Of a stretch of 64,000 bases of DNA, positions 14,264 to 26,367 are shown one piece after another. The stretch spans positions 3,164,501-3,228,500 of the forward strand of contig CM044857.1 of the NCBI GenBank assembly GCA_024500155.1. The letters are read 5' to 3'. The notes beneath the pieces are model-generated. The model was not told where the DNA came from and did no database searches. It saw only the letters and a program-made list of their open reading frames with translations. The translations under genes and the position numbers were made by a program. Every line of letters starts with the position of its first letter. The stretch's first letter is position 1. Source of the DNA: Chenopodium formosanum (taxonomy: Eukaryota; Streptophyta; Magnoliopsida; Caryophyllales; Amaranthaceae).

Positions 14264-14390
14264 TACTCCCTCTGTTTTTTTTTTATTTTTTTTTTAAATA
14301 CTTCATTTTGACTTTTGCACTATTCATATAGTATGGTTGACTTAATTTTTTCACCTCTATAAAATAAGTAAATGTTATTATATGGCAAAA
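14264..14390. mobile_element. Stowaway-like MITE, left part only
   Basis: Begins TACTCCCTCTGTTTT and continues with a stretch (acttttgcactattcat) that also occurs, inverted, in the complete element at 14579-14832, so both belong to one family. The right end is missing; the sequence runs directly into another MITE at 14391. Confidence 0.5.
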
Positions 14391-14561
14391 GCTAATGAGC
14401 GTCCTCGGAACGTTAGATAAGAGAATTAAAAGTAGAAATATTAAATTAAAACTAACATTAATTGCATCGAACAACGCGTGATTTTGTCATGCATTCCTAA
14501 CTTAATACTATTTTTATCAATATAATTATTCCTTATCTAATGCCCCGGGGCGCTCATTAGC
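14391..14561. mobile_element. 171-bp MITE with about 30-bp terminal inverted repeats
   Basis: The left end GCTAATGAGCG-CCTCGG-GTTAGATAAG matches the inverted right end (CTTATCTAATGCCCCGGGGC then GCTCATTAGC) over about 30 bases with few mismatches. The interior is AT-rich and non-coding. A target-site duplication is not clear, so the superfamily is left open. Confidence 0.65.
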
Positions 14562-14576
14562 AAGATCCTTATATAA

Positions 14577-14834
14577 TACTTCCTCTGTTTTTTTAGTTGA
14601 CACCTTTCTATTACCACGCTTGCCAACGTATGTTTTTAATGATTAATATCTCTAATTATCAACATTGTAAAATTATAAAAAGTGAATATTAATAAAATAT
14701 ACATTGAAACGATTCAAACAAGATCTCACATAAATATGTTTTATCTTTTCTATAAACCACAAAAGCGAGTCAAAGCATATTGTATGAATAGTGTAAAAGT
14801 CAAATGGTGTCAACTAAAAAAAACGGAGGAAGTA
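14577..14834. mobile_element. Stowaway-type MITE with TA duplication
   Basis: Inverted ends CTTCCTCTGTTTTTTTAG-TTGACACC at 14579 and GGTGTCAAC-AAAACGGAGGAAG ending 14832 are nearly perfect complements, flanked by TA on both sides (14577-14578 and 14833-14834). The length of 254 bp and the CTYCCTC-type terminus fit Tc1/mariner-derived Stowaway elements. Confidence 0.8.
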
Positions 14835-14995
14835 TATCATTAGGTTTGCTTCAAAAAAAAAAAAGGTTAATCATAATGCCTAATTTTATATATGATTTTA
14901 TCGCAAATTTTACTAGTAGAAAACTAAAGATATTAATAGTCAAGTAGTCAACGTTGCGTCTCAACATATATGTTAGTCAAATCAATGCATTTAAG

Positions 14996-14997
<2 letters not shown>

Positions 14998-15033
<36 letters not shown>

Positions 15034-15046
15034 GAGGGAGGGAGTA
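14998..15046. repeat. Poly(A) run ending in a gagggagggagta motif
   Basis: An uninterrupted A tract of roughly 35 bases followed by tagagggagggagta, the usual right terminus of a Stowaway MITE. No matching left end was found, so this is probably a truncated copy. Confidence 0.4.
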
Positions 15047-15173
15047 ATTGTTTTATTTACAAATCTATGCCTACAAAATGGAAGAGCAACCAATGACATT
15101 ATATGGGTAGTGGACATGAAAGTTGGGCATAAATGAGATAGTTATCAATTAAAAAATTGATGACCACCAATGC

Positions 15174-15905
15174 ATAAGAGCATAGCCATTAATTGCCATT
15201 TGCCAAAGGCAATGGTGGTCATACTATATTTAATTAATATCTCTCTCTTCCACCTCACTCATGCCCAATCCACCTCACTCATGCCCAATCCTCATACGTA
15301 CTTATACCCATATACTCCCATTAGTTGCCCTATAAATTTATGGTCACAAATTTTCTCTTTCCCATTTTTCCTCTACTCAATCACTTATAATTACTTAATT
15401 AATTTTTTAGTACTTAATAATACTAATAGATTAAAACATGTAATCAATATTAAATAAAAATAAATATTAATTTTAAATGTTCAAATTGCTGGTGAAACAA
15501 TAGCGTAAGATTTGATAATAGTATAATACGATAAACAAATTCTAAATTAGAAAATACATGATCATCTAAATAAAGATAATTCTACAATTGCAATGTTTAA
15601 TGAAAAGTATTAATTCGAAGTTTGTACAACATTTACCATTTAATATCACATAAACAATAAATTTGCAAACAAAAAAAAAGTAAAAACTACTAGTCCAATT
15701 AAATGGTGACAAGTGGCGCTTTCTAAGCATTTGCCCACCCTTAGCCAAAGGTCATGGCCAAGACCTGGGCAATGTTTTTCAATCTCTCTTAAAATAATAT
15801 TATTTTGATTTTTTTTTAATATTCTTTTACAATATCTCTCCTCATGCCCGGCCTTTGTGGGCAACGGATGACAATACTTTAGGCAATTGATGGCTTTGCT
15901 CTTAG
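15174..15905. mobile_element. Putative MITE of about 730 bp with imperfect inverted ends
   Basis: The left end AAGAGCATAGCCATTAATTG (15176) and the inverted right end (minus-strand CTAAGAGCAAAGCCATCAAT, ending 15905) match over about 25 bases. Inside there is a 21-bp tandem duplication (cacctcactcatgcccaatc) near 15250-15290. No coding capacity. A clean target-site duplication is not visible. Confidence 0.45.
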
Positions 15906-15967
15906 CTTTGAATATTTTTTTTTCCCGTTTGTTTATAAGGAGAGGAGGAGTTCCTAAGAATTATCAA

Positions 15968-16022
15968 ATTGGTTGTGTGGTTGGGGTTTAAATTGGTTGT
16001 GTGGTTGGGGTTTAAATTGGTT
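15968..16022. repeat. Short tandem repeat (about 25-bp unit, two copies)
   Basis: attggttgtgtggttggggt is repeated twice in tandem and begins a third, partial copy. No further significance is apparent. Confidence 0.7.
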
Positions 16023-16117
16023 ATGAACGGGTCAAATCATGTCAAAAGATAATATTGGTCAATATTTTCATTATTTTAATCAATTTAGATCGATAAATAC
16101 ATGAATTCGAGAGCAAT

Positions 16118-16307
16118 CAAGGGTCTGTTCACATTTACTGAACTGAACTGATTGGAGCTGAGCTGAATTGAATTGATTGGAGCTGAACTGAACTGAGCTG
16201 AAATGAATATTTTATGAGAGAAGGAAATTAGGAGCTGAAAACTGAACCGAACCTGATTGGAGCTGAACTGAACTGAACTGAAACTAAGCTGAAGTGAACA
16301 GGCCCCA
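16118..16307. mobile_element. Tourist/Harbinger-like MITE, GGGYCTGTTCAC ends
   Basis: The ends GGGTCTGTTCAC (16121) and the complement of GTGAACAGGCCC (to 16304) are inverted repeats, flanked by a 3-bp CAA on each side (16118-16120, 16305-16307), the target length of PIF/Harbinger elements. The interior is built from reiterated CTGAACTGA/GGAGCTGAA units arranged as inverted arms around ATTTTATGAGAGAAGGAAAT. Related partial copies occur at 34577-34634 and 53619-53682. Confidence 0.72.
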
Positions 16308-17179
16308 AGTCGCTTATCATTTTGGGTAGGAGTTGATTCGATTCTAGTCATGTTTGGTCAAGTCAATTTGGGGTTGAGTTGAGTTGGTTTGATATTGGCA
16401 ATGAGGCAAATTTTGAGATTTGATCTTGTTGCATATTCATAAAATTTGCTTGTGAATTTCTTCTTGATGGGTAGTATAAAATATTTATATTGAAACATTC
16501 AGTTGTAAAGTTTTTACTTTTCATTATTAGTAGGTACTTTTGTTTTATTGTAGAGTTCCCACCAAAGAGTGATCTTCAAATTTATGTACATCTTCAAAAT
16601 TACTAGCAAAAATCCATGGACAATGTATATTGAGTTAACTATTAGCATGCACAAGTAGAACTCATAGGGGCCCAAAAATATTTAAGGGCAATTGATTTAC
16701 TTCCCTTCCCTCTACTCTCACTCTATCTCTCTCAAGTCTCGACTTCTTTCTCTCTCTGTGATAAAACCACCATTTCCTTTCTTTTCGCCACCACTTATAG
16801 CCTTTCACAACTTTCTTAGCAAGTCATCTCATCCAACACCTTCTCTCTTTACCTAGTTTTCTCCCCCTTTGTGTCAAAAGGAGTGATAAAAATTGGGGGA
16901 AAAAAAAAAACTAATACGTGAAATAATTTAGCAAATTGCATAAAAGTTGAATCATTAGAATCAATTTTTCTATATACATAGTATATATGAAATGCACATT
17001 AAGTTTCAATAAATGGTAAATGAGCAACATATCTTTATATTAAAAGTTAAAATGTACTCTTTATTCATTTTGATCTACCAACTTGCTTACTTATCATATG
17101 GTTATTTTGAGTAAGCTTAAAGGTGAGATTGATTTAAGAAGGTGTTCAAAAGGTAAAATTATTGATGTTGATTACCCAG
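16308..17179. other. Spacer 3' of amylase copy B
   Basis: Intergenic sequence between the MITE cluster and the stop codon of the second amylase gene. It includes a pyrimidine-rich stretch near 16700-16760 (ctctactctcactctatctc). The 3'UTR of the amylase probably lies here. No gene recognised. Confidence 0.4.
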
Positions 17180-20100
17180 TTAGTTTTCCTTGTGCCACAC
17201 AGCATATCTATGACCAGATGTTGCCAGTATCCACTCTTTGCCTTCTGGAGACCATGAACCGTCTCCAATCTTCATGCTTATCTTATCCCCTATTATGGCA
17301 GTGTAGAGATTTGGTTGAGCTTCAAGTATCCTAATAGAAGACCTACTATGAATATCTTGTTGCTTTCGAATGTTGATCTGTAAAAGCAGATTCATAATGT
17401 TACACGTGAATAAATAATTTCCCCAAATACAATGTTCAAACCGGCTGAAAAGTAGCATCATACCAGCTTCACAATTTGGTCATGGTAAGAGGTGTCCCAG
17501 TCAAAGAAATGGTCATAGAACACAGACGGTATCCCCGGATGTGTGAGGATATATGCATAGCCCTGTAGCAAATTACAAGGTGTTAAAAAAAACTACATAA
17601 ATTCCGTAATGATTTTTCTCAGAATATTGAAGTATCTTAATCAGAATCAGCGAAGTATCTTAATCAGAATCAGTAGTTGAATACTTGAATAGCACCATGG
17701 TGAGCAAATGTGGGCAAGACAAGATGAAAATGAAACGCATAGCAAAGTTCTGTTTTGGTTTAAGATAATTAACATGCATAAATTTTATGCATCAACACAA
17801 GGCATACTATTCAAAGTCTAAATCCATTATGCCCTTTGCTTGAGCCAAAATTTTGAAGAGGTGAATGTTCAAATGGGCAGCCCAAATTATGATACAAGGG
17901 GAAAAAATCAGACCAGACTCTATGGCAAATTGGCAATCCAAAAAGTATTAGCTGCATTTGCTGGACTAGATAAAGAAAATAAGACGAATACCTCCATAAT
18001 ATGATCTTCTGGGAAGGGCCAGTGAGCCTGCAGCAGGAAATTTATCCAGTGAATGCAAGTAAGGGGGAAAACAAAATAGTTTAACAGAGTAAGATTTTCT
18101 TTTTGACAACCAAAATAGTCTAATATTATATGGTTGACCAATATAGTATTAAACCATTATCTGATTTCTACAAATGAGTAAATATTTTGTACTTCATTAA
18201 CAGAAGCTTTATCAGAAAGCAAGAGAAAAACATAATGAATAGGGTTTGGTCATAAAGGCACCAGCAAGTTGATATATAAGGGCAAGAGAGTTCAGCTGAA
18301 CTCCAATACTTAAATTTATGTTTTAAAGGACTCTGACCCGAAAATTCCTAGTATGCTCCTCTGAAAAGAAATTGCTGAAAGTAATGCACAAATTGCCTGT
18401 TATGGATCCAATTGAGGGTACGGGTCAACCCATCAAAGTGTATATACGGAGGCCCAAACCAAGAGGAAGAAGCAACAGTCAACAGGAGGAAACAATCCAC
18501 ACCAACGGTCAGCAAGGAGGGTCAATGAAAGGGACAGCCGGATGAGTCAAACACAACAAAGGGCAAGAGACAAAACTTATTAAGAAGACATTAAGGAAAG
18601 CAAGCAACTAAGTGTCAACCTTGTCTAAATTGGTTTTGCTATTTTGGTTAATGGTCACATGTGTTCATTTTAAGTCATTGTTGTCTTAGATAGCTTGAGT
18701 ATAAGTAGGAGGTGAATGTATTAGTGAAGGCATCCAGAAATTGAGTTAGGAACCCCTTGAGAGTAGTAGCCTAAAGCTACCATGAGATTGATAGCCTCAA
18801 GCTATTAATTATCCTTGTAACCTTGTCAACTTTCCACTTAATTAATCAATCAAAGTACTCAAGCTTTCCCTTAATTGTGTTTAATTAGTGTCATTTCCAT
18901 TACAAGAAACCGGTACATCAAATTGCCTTGTTGCAGTCCCAGCTATATAAAAGGGAGCACAGGTTCATTCATACATAATTTACCAAGTTCCTAGAATACA
19001 AGACACATATAATCAACCTCTTCACTAAGGCTTAGTCCAATTAATCTTCACTCTATCGTCCCCCCCCCCCCCCCCCCCCCAACCCTCTCTCCCATAATTA
19101 GCTTCCCACTGGCAAAACTACTTAAAATTCAAAGTTGCAACTATCTTTGTTTCCAAAAGGAAATACTGTTCACAATATTTGCTTATGTGTACTCTTAGTT
19201 CCCAGCACAACACAGTATTCTAAATGGAAAAGAAAATCAAGCAAAAACTGCTCTGAGTTAAATAGACTATAAATTCAACTTAAGTAAACATTGACGATAT
19301 ATGTTCAAATAAAATATTCTTCATAATCGTATGAATCTTATTTTCTGGCATTTCCTTCACAAATTAATCTATCAATGGTCCTACTCCAAGTAAGCAACAA
19401 GCATGACTTACTTATCAGACTTGCATAAACATTTGACTTATTGTTACATCACTATTCAGTGGAGTACCTGCGTTGAGCCAGTGTCATGGTTATCAAGAAA
19501 TGTAACAGCTCTTGAAGGCCACAAACCCAATACACCAGGTGGCTTCCCCTGGGAATCTCGAAGGCGAGAGTATTCTCCCTTAACAGCTTCCTATCATTCA
19601 AAATAAATAGGATTCAGCTTCCTTAATAGCGTCAAAGTACACAAAAGAAATTGTTTACACAAGGCAGAAATAAGGTGTAATGATCTAAATGATGGTATGA
19701 TTTTGTCAATTTACTATGATAGCAGGCAAGATAAATGACAAACTAGATTTTGATGTCTAGCCGTCTAGGTATTCCCTCAGAAAGAGACATGCCTAGCTGT
19801 TCAGCATTAAGGAAATACAAAAACACGGAATACAAAAGACTTTGTCAACACCTGCAAAATTCCTTTTGTCGTGAAGTCAAACGCAGTGGCAAGTTGTCCT
19901 GTAGCATCAATCCAATTGATGATCCGTTGTCTATGACTGTCTGTAGAAATAAGAAAATGAAGATGCTGAAATAATCCTCAAGGAAATGTAGCATGAAGCT
20001 ATTTTAGAATAATAGCGACTACTTGAAGATCTATTTGGCAACTCAAACTCTCAAAGGCACAAATTTGTGCATGCCAAGTGACACTAAACTGAAATGAGGG

Positions 20101-23100
20101 ATGTGCTCTCCCCCAAGAAACTAATAGTAAATTCATTCTGTAGTTATGTCACTAATTGTTGCAGAATTTGGCATACAAGAAACTCCAGCTAGGATTTCTA
20201 ACTCAGAAGCTGTTAAGCTTCCCACTCTTTTATCTTCATGTGTGATGTGTCTGATTGTTCTGAAGTGCTGTCCTATGTGGGAAATCATCTAACATGCCTA
20301 GTTCTTGTCTACTTAAGATTAATATGCTGTGCATATTGACCATTAATATCAAAAAAATGTCAACACAGTACATCTGTGACATAAAAGGGGAAGAAGCCAA
20401 CCAAATATGTCAACTTCTGTTATACTTCTATATCAATATCTACATGTCTTCCTAGAGCTGAAGATTATTCAAGCTTTATTCAATATAAAGTTATAAATTA
20501 TAACATAATTAATGTTTTGGGAAATCAACGCATTTTGATTAACCAACACAACTCTTTAGTTCTTTTGTAAGGCATTCCAGTAGGCATAAGCAAGCAGTTA
20601 GAACTGTTTGCTGAATCTGGGAAGGACACTTTTCCCATCAAAAACTAGTTTTGGCAGTGAGGCAAGTAGAGGTGACTATTTATACACATAGTATATGCAT
20701 GTGTCTTCAATGTCTTTCTTATCGCTAGAAGGTTCAATTCCCAATACTTTGTACAAAGCTTCCATTAGGAAGACAACAATCAGGGTAACACTTCTTGCAT
20801 TTTCCTGTCTTCAGAATTCCTATTTGTAAGTCAAAACTTTTATGCTTCGGCAATTGACTGGGTTCCTGAATTACCTGAATGAATTTTCACTGCTAATTGG
20901 TAGCTTCTGTCCCATAAGATGATCCTTCCGACATGAGTTAAGGTTTTGTATCTTAAGACTCATATGTCTTCTCACTTGCAACTTCCACTTACTACAGCTA
21001 CACAACAATTTTTTTTTCTCCTTCCATAGTTCCATATATTTTTGTCGTGGAGTTATTTTTTTTTCTTTCACTATTTTTCAATATAGTCCACAGAATCTTC
21101 CCAGCATTATAGATAAATAGCTGTTTTTTTAAAACAAAAATCACATAACAATATAGTCACAGTAATATAGATGATTAAGATGCTAGAGCTCTTCTAATAG
21201 TCCTGCAAATAAGAGTTTATTTATATAGAGATTCAACATATATGTACCTTGGTTGTAGGCCAAATGACCATTATGGTAATCACAAGAATCCCAGTATTCT
21301 CCAACACAGAACACTGGTTTTGCACCTTCAATGTACTCCTTCACATATTTTGCTGCATAACTAAGTAATCAGCCAACATTAGAAAATGTTTGCTAATTTC
21401 GTGGACAAAAAAAAAAATCAAACTTGACTGATAAATGTGTACAGTTCCAAGATGACTAGTTACCCTCTTGCAAAATCAAAGCGGAAATCTTGGAAGCCAA
21501 CCTTGTTTCGCAGCCACCTCAGCCATTCTGTAATATCTTTTTTCACAAAGGGCTGTGTATGATCAATGTTTGGAACACCATCAAAATTGTCACCAGTACT
21601 TTGATTGCCCTGAAATTAGACATGTGAAATCAGTGTTTAATGTAACAGCATATCAGAATTCAACACCAAAAGAACTGAGGCATACTTTAGACCAAAAATT
21701 TAATAGTATGTTTGACTTTCTTTTCTTTCATTAAGAGTAAACCAGCCCAAGAGCAATATAAATTAGAACATTTTGGCAAAGATTGGTTCATCCTTTATGA
21801 TATTCATTGATGCATGATTTGGAGAAACAATAGCTTAGGCCATGATCAATTCTTCTATCCATCATATAAGCAGGTCAGGTAAACCATAACCACACCATCG
21901 CTTATAGAATGAAAACTCTATCATTAGCAATTCATGTATTTTCAAACCGGCCTCACTAGCAAGACACCTTCATTTAATTACAAAATCCAGTCAAATTTGA
22001 TTAACTTTTCCTCTTCTGTTTTTTATTAGCCTGGGACGCATACTGGAGGGTTGTCGTGATTCTTACATAGGGGGAAGCTTGTTGCTGGTAAAAGTAGTGT
22101 CTCTTATTTGAAAGTAGGATATTTCTTTTCTAATTCAATGATGAGGTCTAACTATAAAAGCTCTCTTAAATCTAAACCAAGCTGTAACAGAAACATGAAC
22201 TACATAAAATGCAAATTTCCATCCAGCAAAACAACTGTTCTTAAAGTGTGCAGCACAAAGGAGTACAAGGTTTCATAGCAAATCTACAGGAGCAATTGAC
22301 TTAAGGATAAATTACCAATCCACCAGTACATGATGTAACAGCATGTTCATCCCATGGTAATGAAATTCCATCATAGCGGTTGTACATCCCCCCATGGCCC
22401 TTGGTAGTCCCAACACGATGATTGATTACTATGTCAGCCATGGATCTGACTTTGTACTGCTCCATTTTCTGAAGCAAAGCTTTCAGTAGGTGCTCAGAAC
22501 CATATGCAGAATTTAGTGAATAGAGATTCTGTGGAAGGTAACCTACAGATAGAAGAATAATTGCAGATGGATACACAAGCAATAAAAAATTTACAGCATG
22601 GATATGTGGAATATTTTATATTTAGTGATGGCCAGTTTCATATCCTCTCACCTTCAGGAGACAAAGATTGAGATGCAGGTGGCAACCATACAGATGTGAA
22701 CCCAGATTTAGCTATATCAGGCATCTTTTCCTCTAAGTTCCTCCACCAGTCTAATTTGTGAGACTCCCAATTGAAAGCCTGTCAACCATATAATAAATCA
22801 ACGACAACAAAAAGATTATTAACATCCATAAGCATCGAATGGGTAAAGGACCAATTACTTTAAAGGTTTTTGACATGGGAATTGGCCATTTGCTCTTATG
22901 AGTACTTTCTCTAGTCAAAGATAAGAACGGGTCACGGGAATTGGCCATTTGCTCTTTTGAGTGCTTCCTCTAGTCATCAAAGTGAGAAATTTCCAAATGA
23001 CTGTGACTTTCTTATATTTGAAGCTCAAAATTTGCATGAATTTAGCAAACCAATGTTGACAGTCAGATTTTCTTTACTAGAATAAACAAACATAAAGGGG

Positions 23101-24967
23101 CTCTAGTCAGTTCTTGAGAAAATTTGTGATCACTTAAAGATATGTACAACTAGCTGCCTACCTTAAGTTTTATAATTGTGATCAAGGGAGTACACTGTAG
23201 AAATGGAAAGAAGCAGAAAACATCTTCCTCTTATAAAATAACAAGAGAAAATAGTGGAAGTACCTGAAGAAGAATTTCTCTTCCTTTTCTGATTGCTGCA
23301 CCTGCAAAATGAACAAATGTGACGTAGTTCAGAACCAACACCATTTAACTTGGAAGAACGTAGGTTGTTAGTCACAATGACGGATCTAGGGGGTGGCCAG
23401 CCCAGGCCATGGCCCCCCCATGATCCTGAAAACAAATATATTTATTTAAGCTGCCAAAATTTGAAAGCAAAGCATCTTGGCTAAGTTGGCTTCATCTGTC
23501 CTTCATAGCCCAACAACTATTGTTGGTTTGAGATCGAAACCAGTAGGCCACATTTCTTTCCCTTTTCTTTTGTGCTTTTTTTTCTCAATGCTCAACCTTT
23601 TCTTTTCTTTTTTTTTTTTTTTTTTTTTTCAATTGGTGGTCCTTTTTAATTTGTTAGCTTAAGGATGTATAACAATCTACTTCTTATAATCCTTCAAAAA
23701 AAAAAAATATATATATATATATATACTTCTTATAATCTTTCTTTTTTATCCTTTGTTGTAGTAAATTAAAAATAGGATAATTTATGAATAAACTTTAGAT
23801 ATCGATTGGCCTGGTCTATATTTGATTTATGGATCTGTCATTGGTTAGTCAACACGTAACTATAGCAAGATGCATTGCAGTAACTATTCGTCACAAACTC
23901 ACAATAACATCACTAGTGTTTCATTGCAGCTAGTTCATAAAGGAGTTTAATCTAGTATAAAAAAGCTAAATATGAAAATGACAACTGAGATTCCAATCAG
24001 CTTTGACAAGCAACTTTCTCTGCCAGCAAAAGTTCATTCTTCATGGATAATGAGATAAGGGAGTACGTTTGGTAATTACAATGATATATTGCTCATAAAA
24101 GGATGAATACATCCAAATTTCTAAGTGTAGTAGATGAAACTTCTAGGAAGGACCTCATACAAATAACTTTGTAGACATCGAAATTTTATCAATTTTTAGT
24201 TGTCAAATTTATGTGGTCAAATTTATGTAATAAGGAGATAATGTTAAAAAAAAAAAGAAAGAACCAAAGTGATAATATCTTCAAGATCTCAGAAAAAATA
24301 TGATATACATATAATTCTCTAACTTAGGACTCCCTACATAAACAGGGTTGTTTCTAGGGTTTAAGAGGCTGAGATAGAATAAGTCACAATAACCCATCTC
24401 CTCCCTAATATCAAACAATGTAGATATAATCGGAATAAGTAGATAAGACCCCAATAAATCAAGCCCTTGAAGAGAGGAATCAAGATATCAACAAGAGTTG
24501 TAACCCAAAAATCATCAATAAAAATACTGTTTCCGTTATTTTCTTGCCTCTTTATTTGTACATTGCAGGTTTGAATGTTCATTTGTACAATCACAACAGA
24601 AGAAGCCTGATTCCATTTTGGAGTCTATAGACTCTATACTAAAAAGAATTGAAAACGAAAGTTCCGTCTAAGGGTAATGGTATCTAGTTCTGGTGCTTAG
24701 CAAGTGGAGTTGTACAGCCAGGAAAAAGCAAATTTCATAGTGTCATATCAAACAGTATTGTTTTACACTGTCCTGGAGAAATATTACATTCTAAGTCGAG
24801 CAATGTAACCATCACTACTCGCAGCATGCAAGTGATTTTACAACTGGAAACAAAAATTAATAATAATAAAGACAATCAGTGTTCATACCAATATCAATCT
24901 GCTCAATATTTTCATCAAAGTCCTGCATATTACCAATATCAGTCTGCTCAATATTTTCATCAGAGTC
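17180..24967 (-). CDS. Alpha-amylase, AMY2 type (copy B), start unresolved
   Basis: Tandem paralogue of the amylase at 6841-13546. Exons, high to low: 24889-24967, 23264-23301, 22652-22778, 22316-22542, 21464-21609, 21248-21360, 19852-19940, 19468-19590, 17992-18027, 17464-17562, 17180-17377. Ten of them have exactly the lengths of the copy A exons (38, 127, 227, 146, 113, 89, 123, 36, 99, 198). GH13 motifs are present: DIVINH, FRFDFARG, VGEYWD, FLDNHD. Oddities: the exon at 24889-24967 holds a 45-bp in-frame tandem duplication of the 34-bp mini-exon; the start exon of copy A has no counterpart near 25.6 kb; conserved Trp positions are changed (EYWR reads EYSR, GWWPS reads GLWPS). The 425 codons listed are open. 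It may be a functional gene with a different first exon, or a decaying copy. Confidence 0.8.
18389..18927. mobile_element. 521-bp insertion of unknown class in an amylase intron
   Basis: The nine bases CAAATTGCC occur at 18389-18397 and again at 18919-18927 and bracket a block absent from the matching intron of copy A (that intron is 419 bp; here it is 1440 bp). The block starts TGTTATGGATCC and ends AAACCGGTACAT; it has no inverted ends and no coding capacity that I recognise. A solo LTR would be expected to end in CA with a 4-6 bp duplication, which does not fit cleanly, so the class is left open. Confidence 0.55.
19060..19080. repeat. Homopolymer C run
   Basis: About 21 consecutive C residues, inside the same large amylase copy B intron. 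Homopolymers of this length are prone to assembly error and to polymorphism. Confidence 0.9.
22872..22977. repeat. Imperfect tandem duplication, about 59-bp unit
   Basis: gggaattggccatttgctct occurs at 22877 and again at 22936, with the following gagt-cttyctctagtca also repeated. The duplication is intronic in amylase copy B. Confidence 0.7.
23375..23662. mobile_element. Transposon-end-like remnant with poly(T) in an amylase intron
   Basis: atgacggatctagggggtgg followed by paired gg-cc blocks (ccagcccaggccatggcccc) resembles the GGCGGATCCAGG-type ends of plant hAT elements; compare 32918-32956. A poly(T) run lies at about 23608-23630. The boundaries cannot be set. Confidence 0.3.
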
Positions 24968-24978
24968 CTGCAAATTGG
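24889..24978 (-). repeat. 45-bp tandem duplication covering amylase mini-exon 2
   Basis: The block 24889-24933 is repeated as 24934-24978 with a handful of differences. Each unit contains the 34-bp mini-exon (encoding an ENIEQTDIG-type peptide) plus 11 bases GTAATATGCAG or the equivalent upstream end. Because 45 is a multiple of three and no stop arises, the two exon copies can be read straight through. Confidence 0.9.
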
Positions 24979-25559
24979 TAAGAATAAAAATATATAATAT
25001 GACAGATTGACAGGCACTGAATGTAGCAATGCTCGATACTCGATATTACAAAGAACAGGAAAAAGAGTACAGGATGAGACATACTTGTATACAACTCATG
25101 CTGGATTAACAAATAAGACCCAAAATTTCGGGTTGCTTAACGAAACAGGCGAAGTTATCAACCAGTAATCCTGTAAGCAGTCATACAAAAAGATAATGAA
25201 TTTCACATAAAAATGGACAACAAAAAACAGCAAAAAATCTACTCATAGCAGATTAAGTAAAGATAAATAGTTAAATTTGATTCAAGAAATTGGGTATGTT
25301 AAATTTTCAACTTGCAGACATCCTAAAGTTACATGAGCAGAGACAAATGTAGCAATACACCTTGTTAGTATTAAATTGTGCAGGAAATCTTATAACTAAT
25401 CATATAATTCAAGCATTGATGATTTAATAAAAATGCAGGAAATCTTATCACTAATCATATAATTCAAGCATGATAATTTAATAAAAATATCAATGTTACC
25501 TAATTCGACAGTATGAAAAAGGGTACACAATTAACTCAAGAAATGGGAATTTACTCAAA

Positions 25560-26326
25560 GAGGTATTTCATCGAACAGTTGGTGGGCAACATAATTCATA
25601 TTCACAATTTTGATGATAAAAATGAAAATCAGAGGAATTGGGTTTGGTGATGTAGAAATTTGATAGTAGTAAAATTTGAAATTTAGATTGAAGCTGATTG
25701 ATTAGAAAATAGTGAATTGTAAATACATTTGTTTATTTGTTCGTTGTTTTGAGGCGCTAAAAACATTTGGGTGTTGCCTGGAAATAAGAATTCCCATAAT
25801 TCTCGCAGATCGGAGATAGGATTTATGTTTTCTATGGAATCCGCAAGTGTGCCAAATTCAATGATTGAGTCTCTGTATATAATCTGTATTTACACTTATC
25901 AAATGCGGGTGTCTTTCCTACCTTATTAAAAGTATAATATTACTCTTTTTAATAGTGTTATGTCAATTATACCCTTTAAATTGTATATTTACATATATAC
26001 CCTTATTCAATGTCATTAATAATGATTACTTTTAAAAAAAATTATTAAGAATAGTGCATGGAATTTATACCCCTTAATATATTTGTTTAAATATTTTTCT
26101 CATTACAAAGTTGTCGAGAACTAAATTTGTGATGTAAGGTTAAATCGAAAGAGATTTTGGATATGACTAGCTATTGCGCGCGCATCTGGATATGCACGTG
26201 TTAGCTGCCCTAATTTAAATAAGTGTTACATTTTAATTTTACTATGTATTTTTTTTTTTAACAAAAAGCTACAATTTAATATTATATATCTCTCTTTTCA
26301 TGGTCCTCACCTAAATTCATTATTCC

Positions 26327-26367
<41 letters not shown>

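Noticed and set aside
17180..17461. Minus-strand open frame of 93 codons that could be called a separate small gene.
   Set aside because: Its C-terminal part is the last exon of amylase copy B (17180-17377); the rest is intron read-through.
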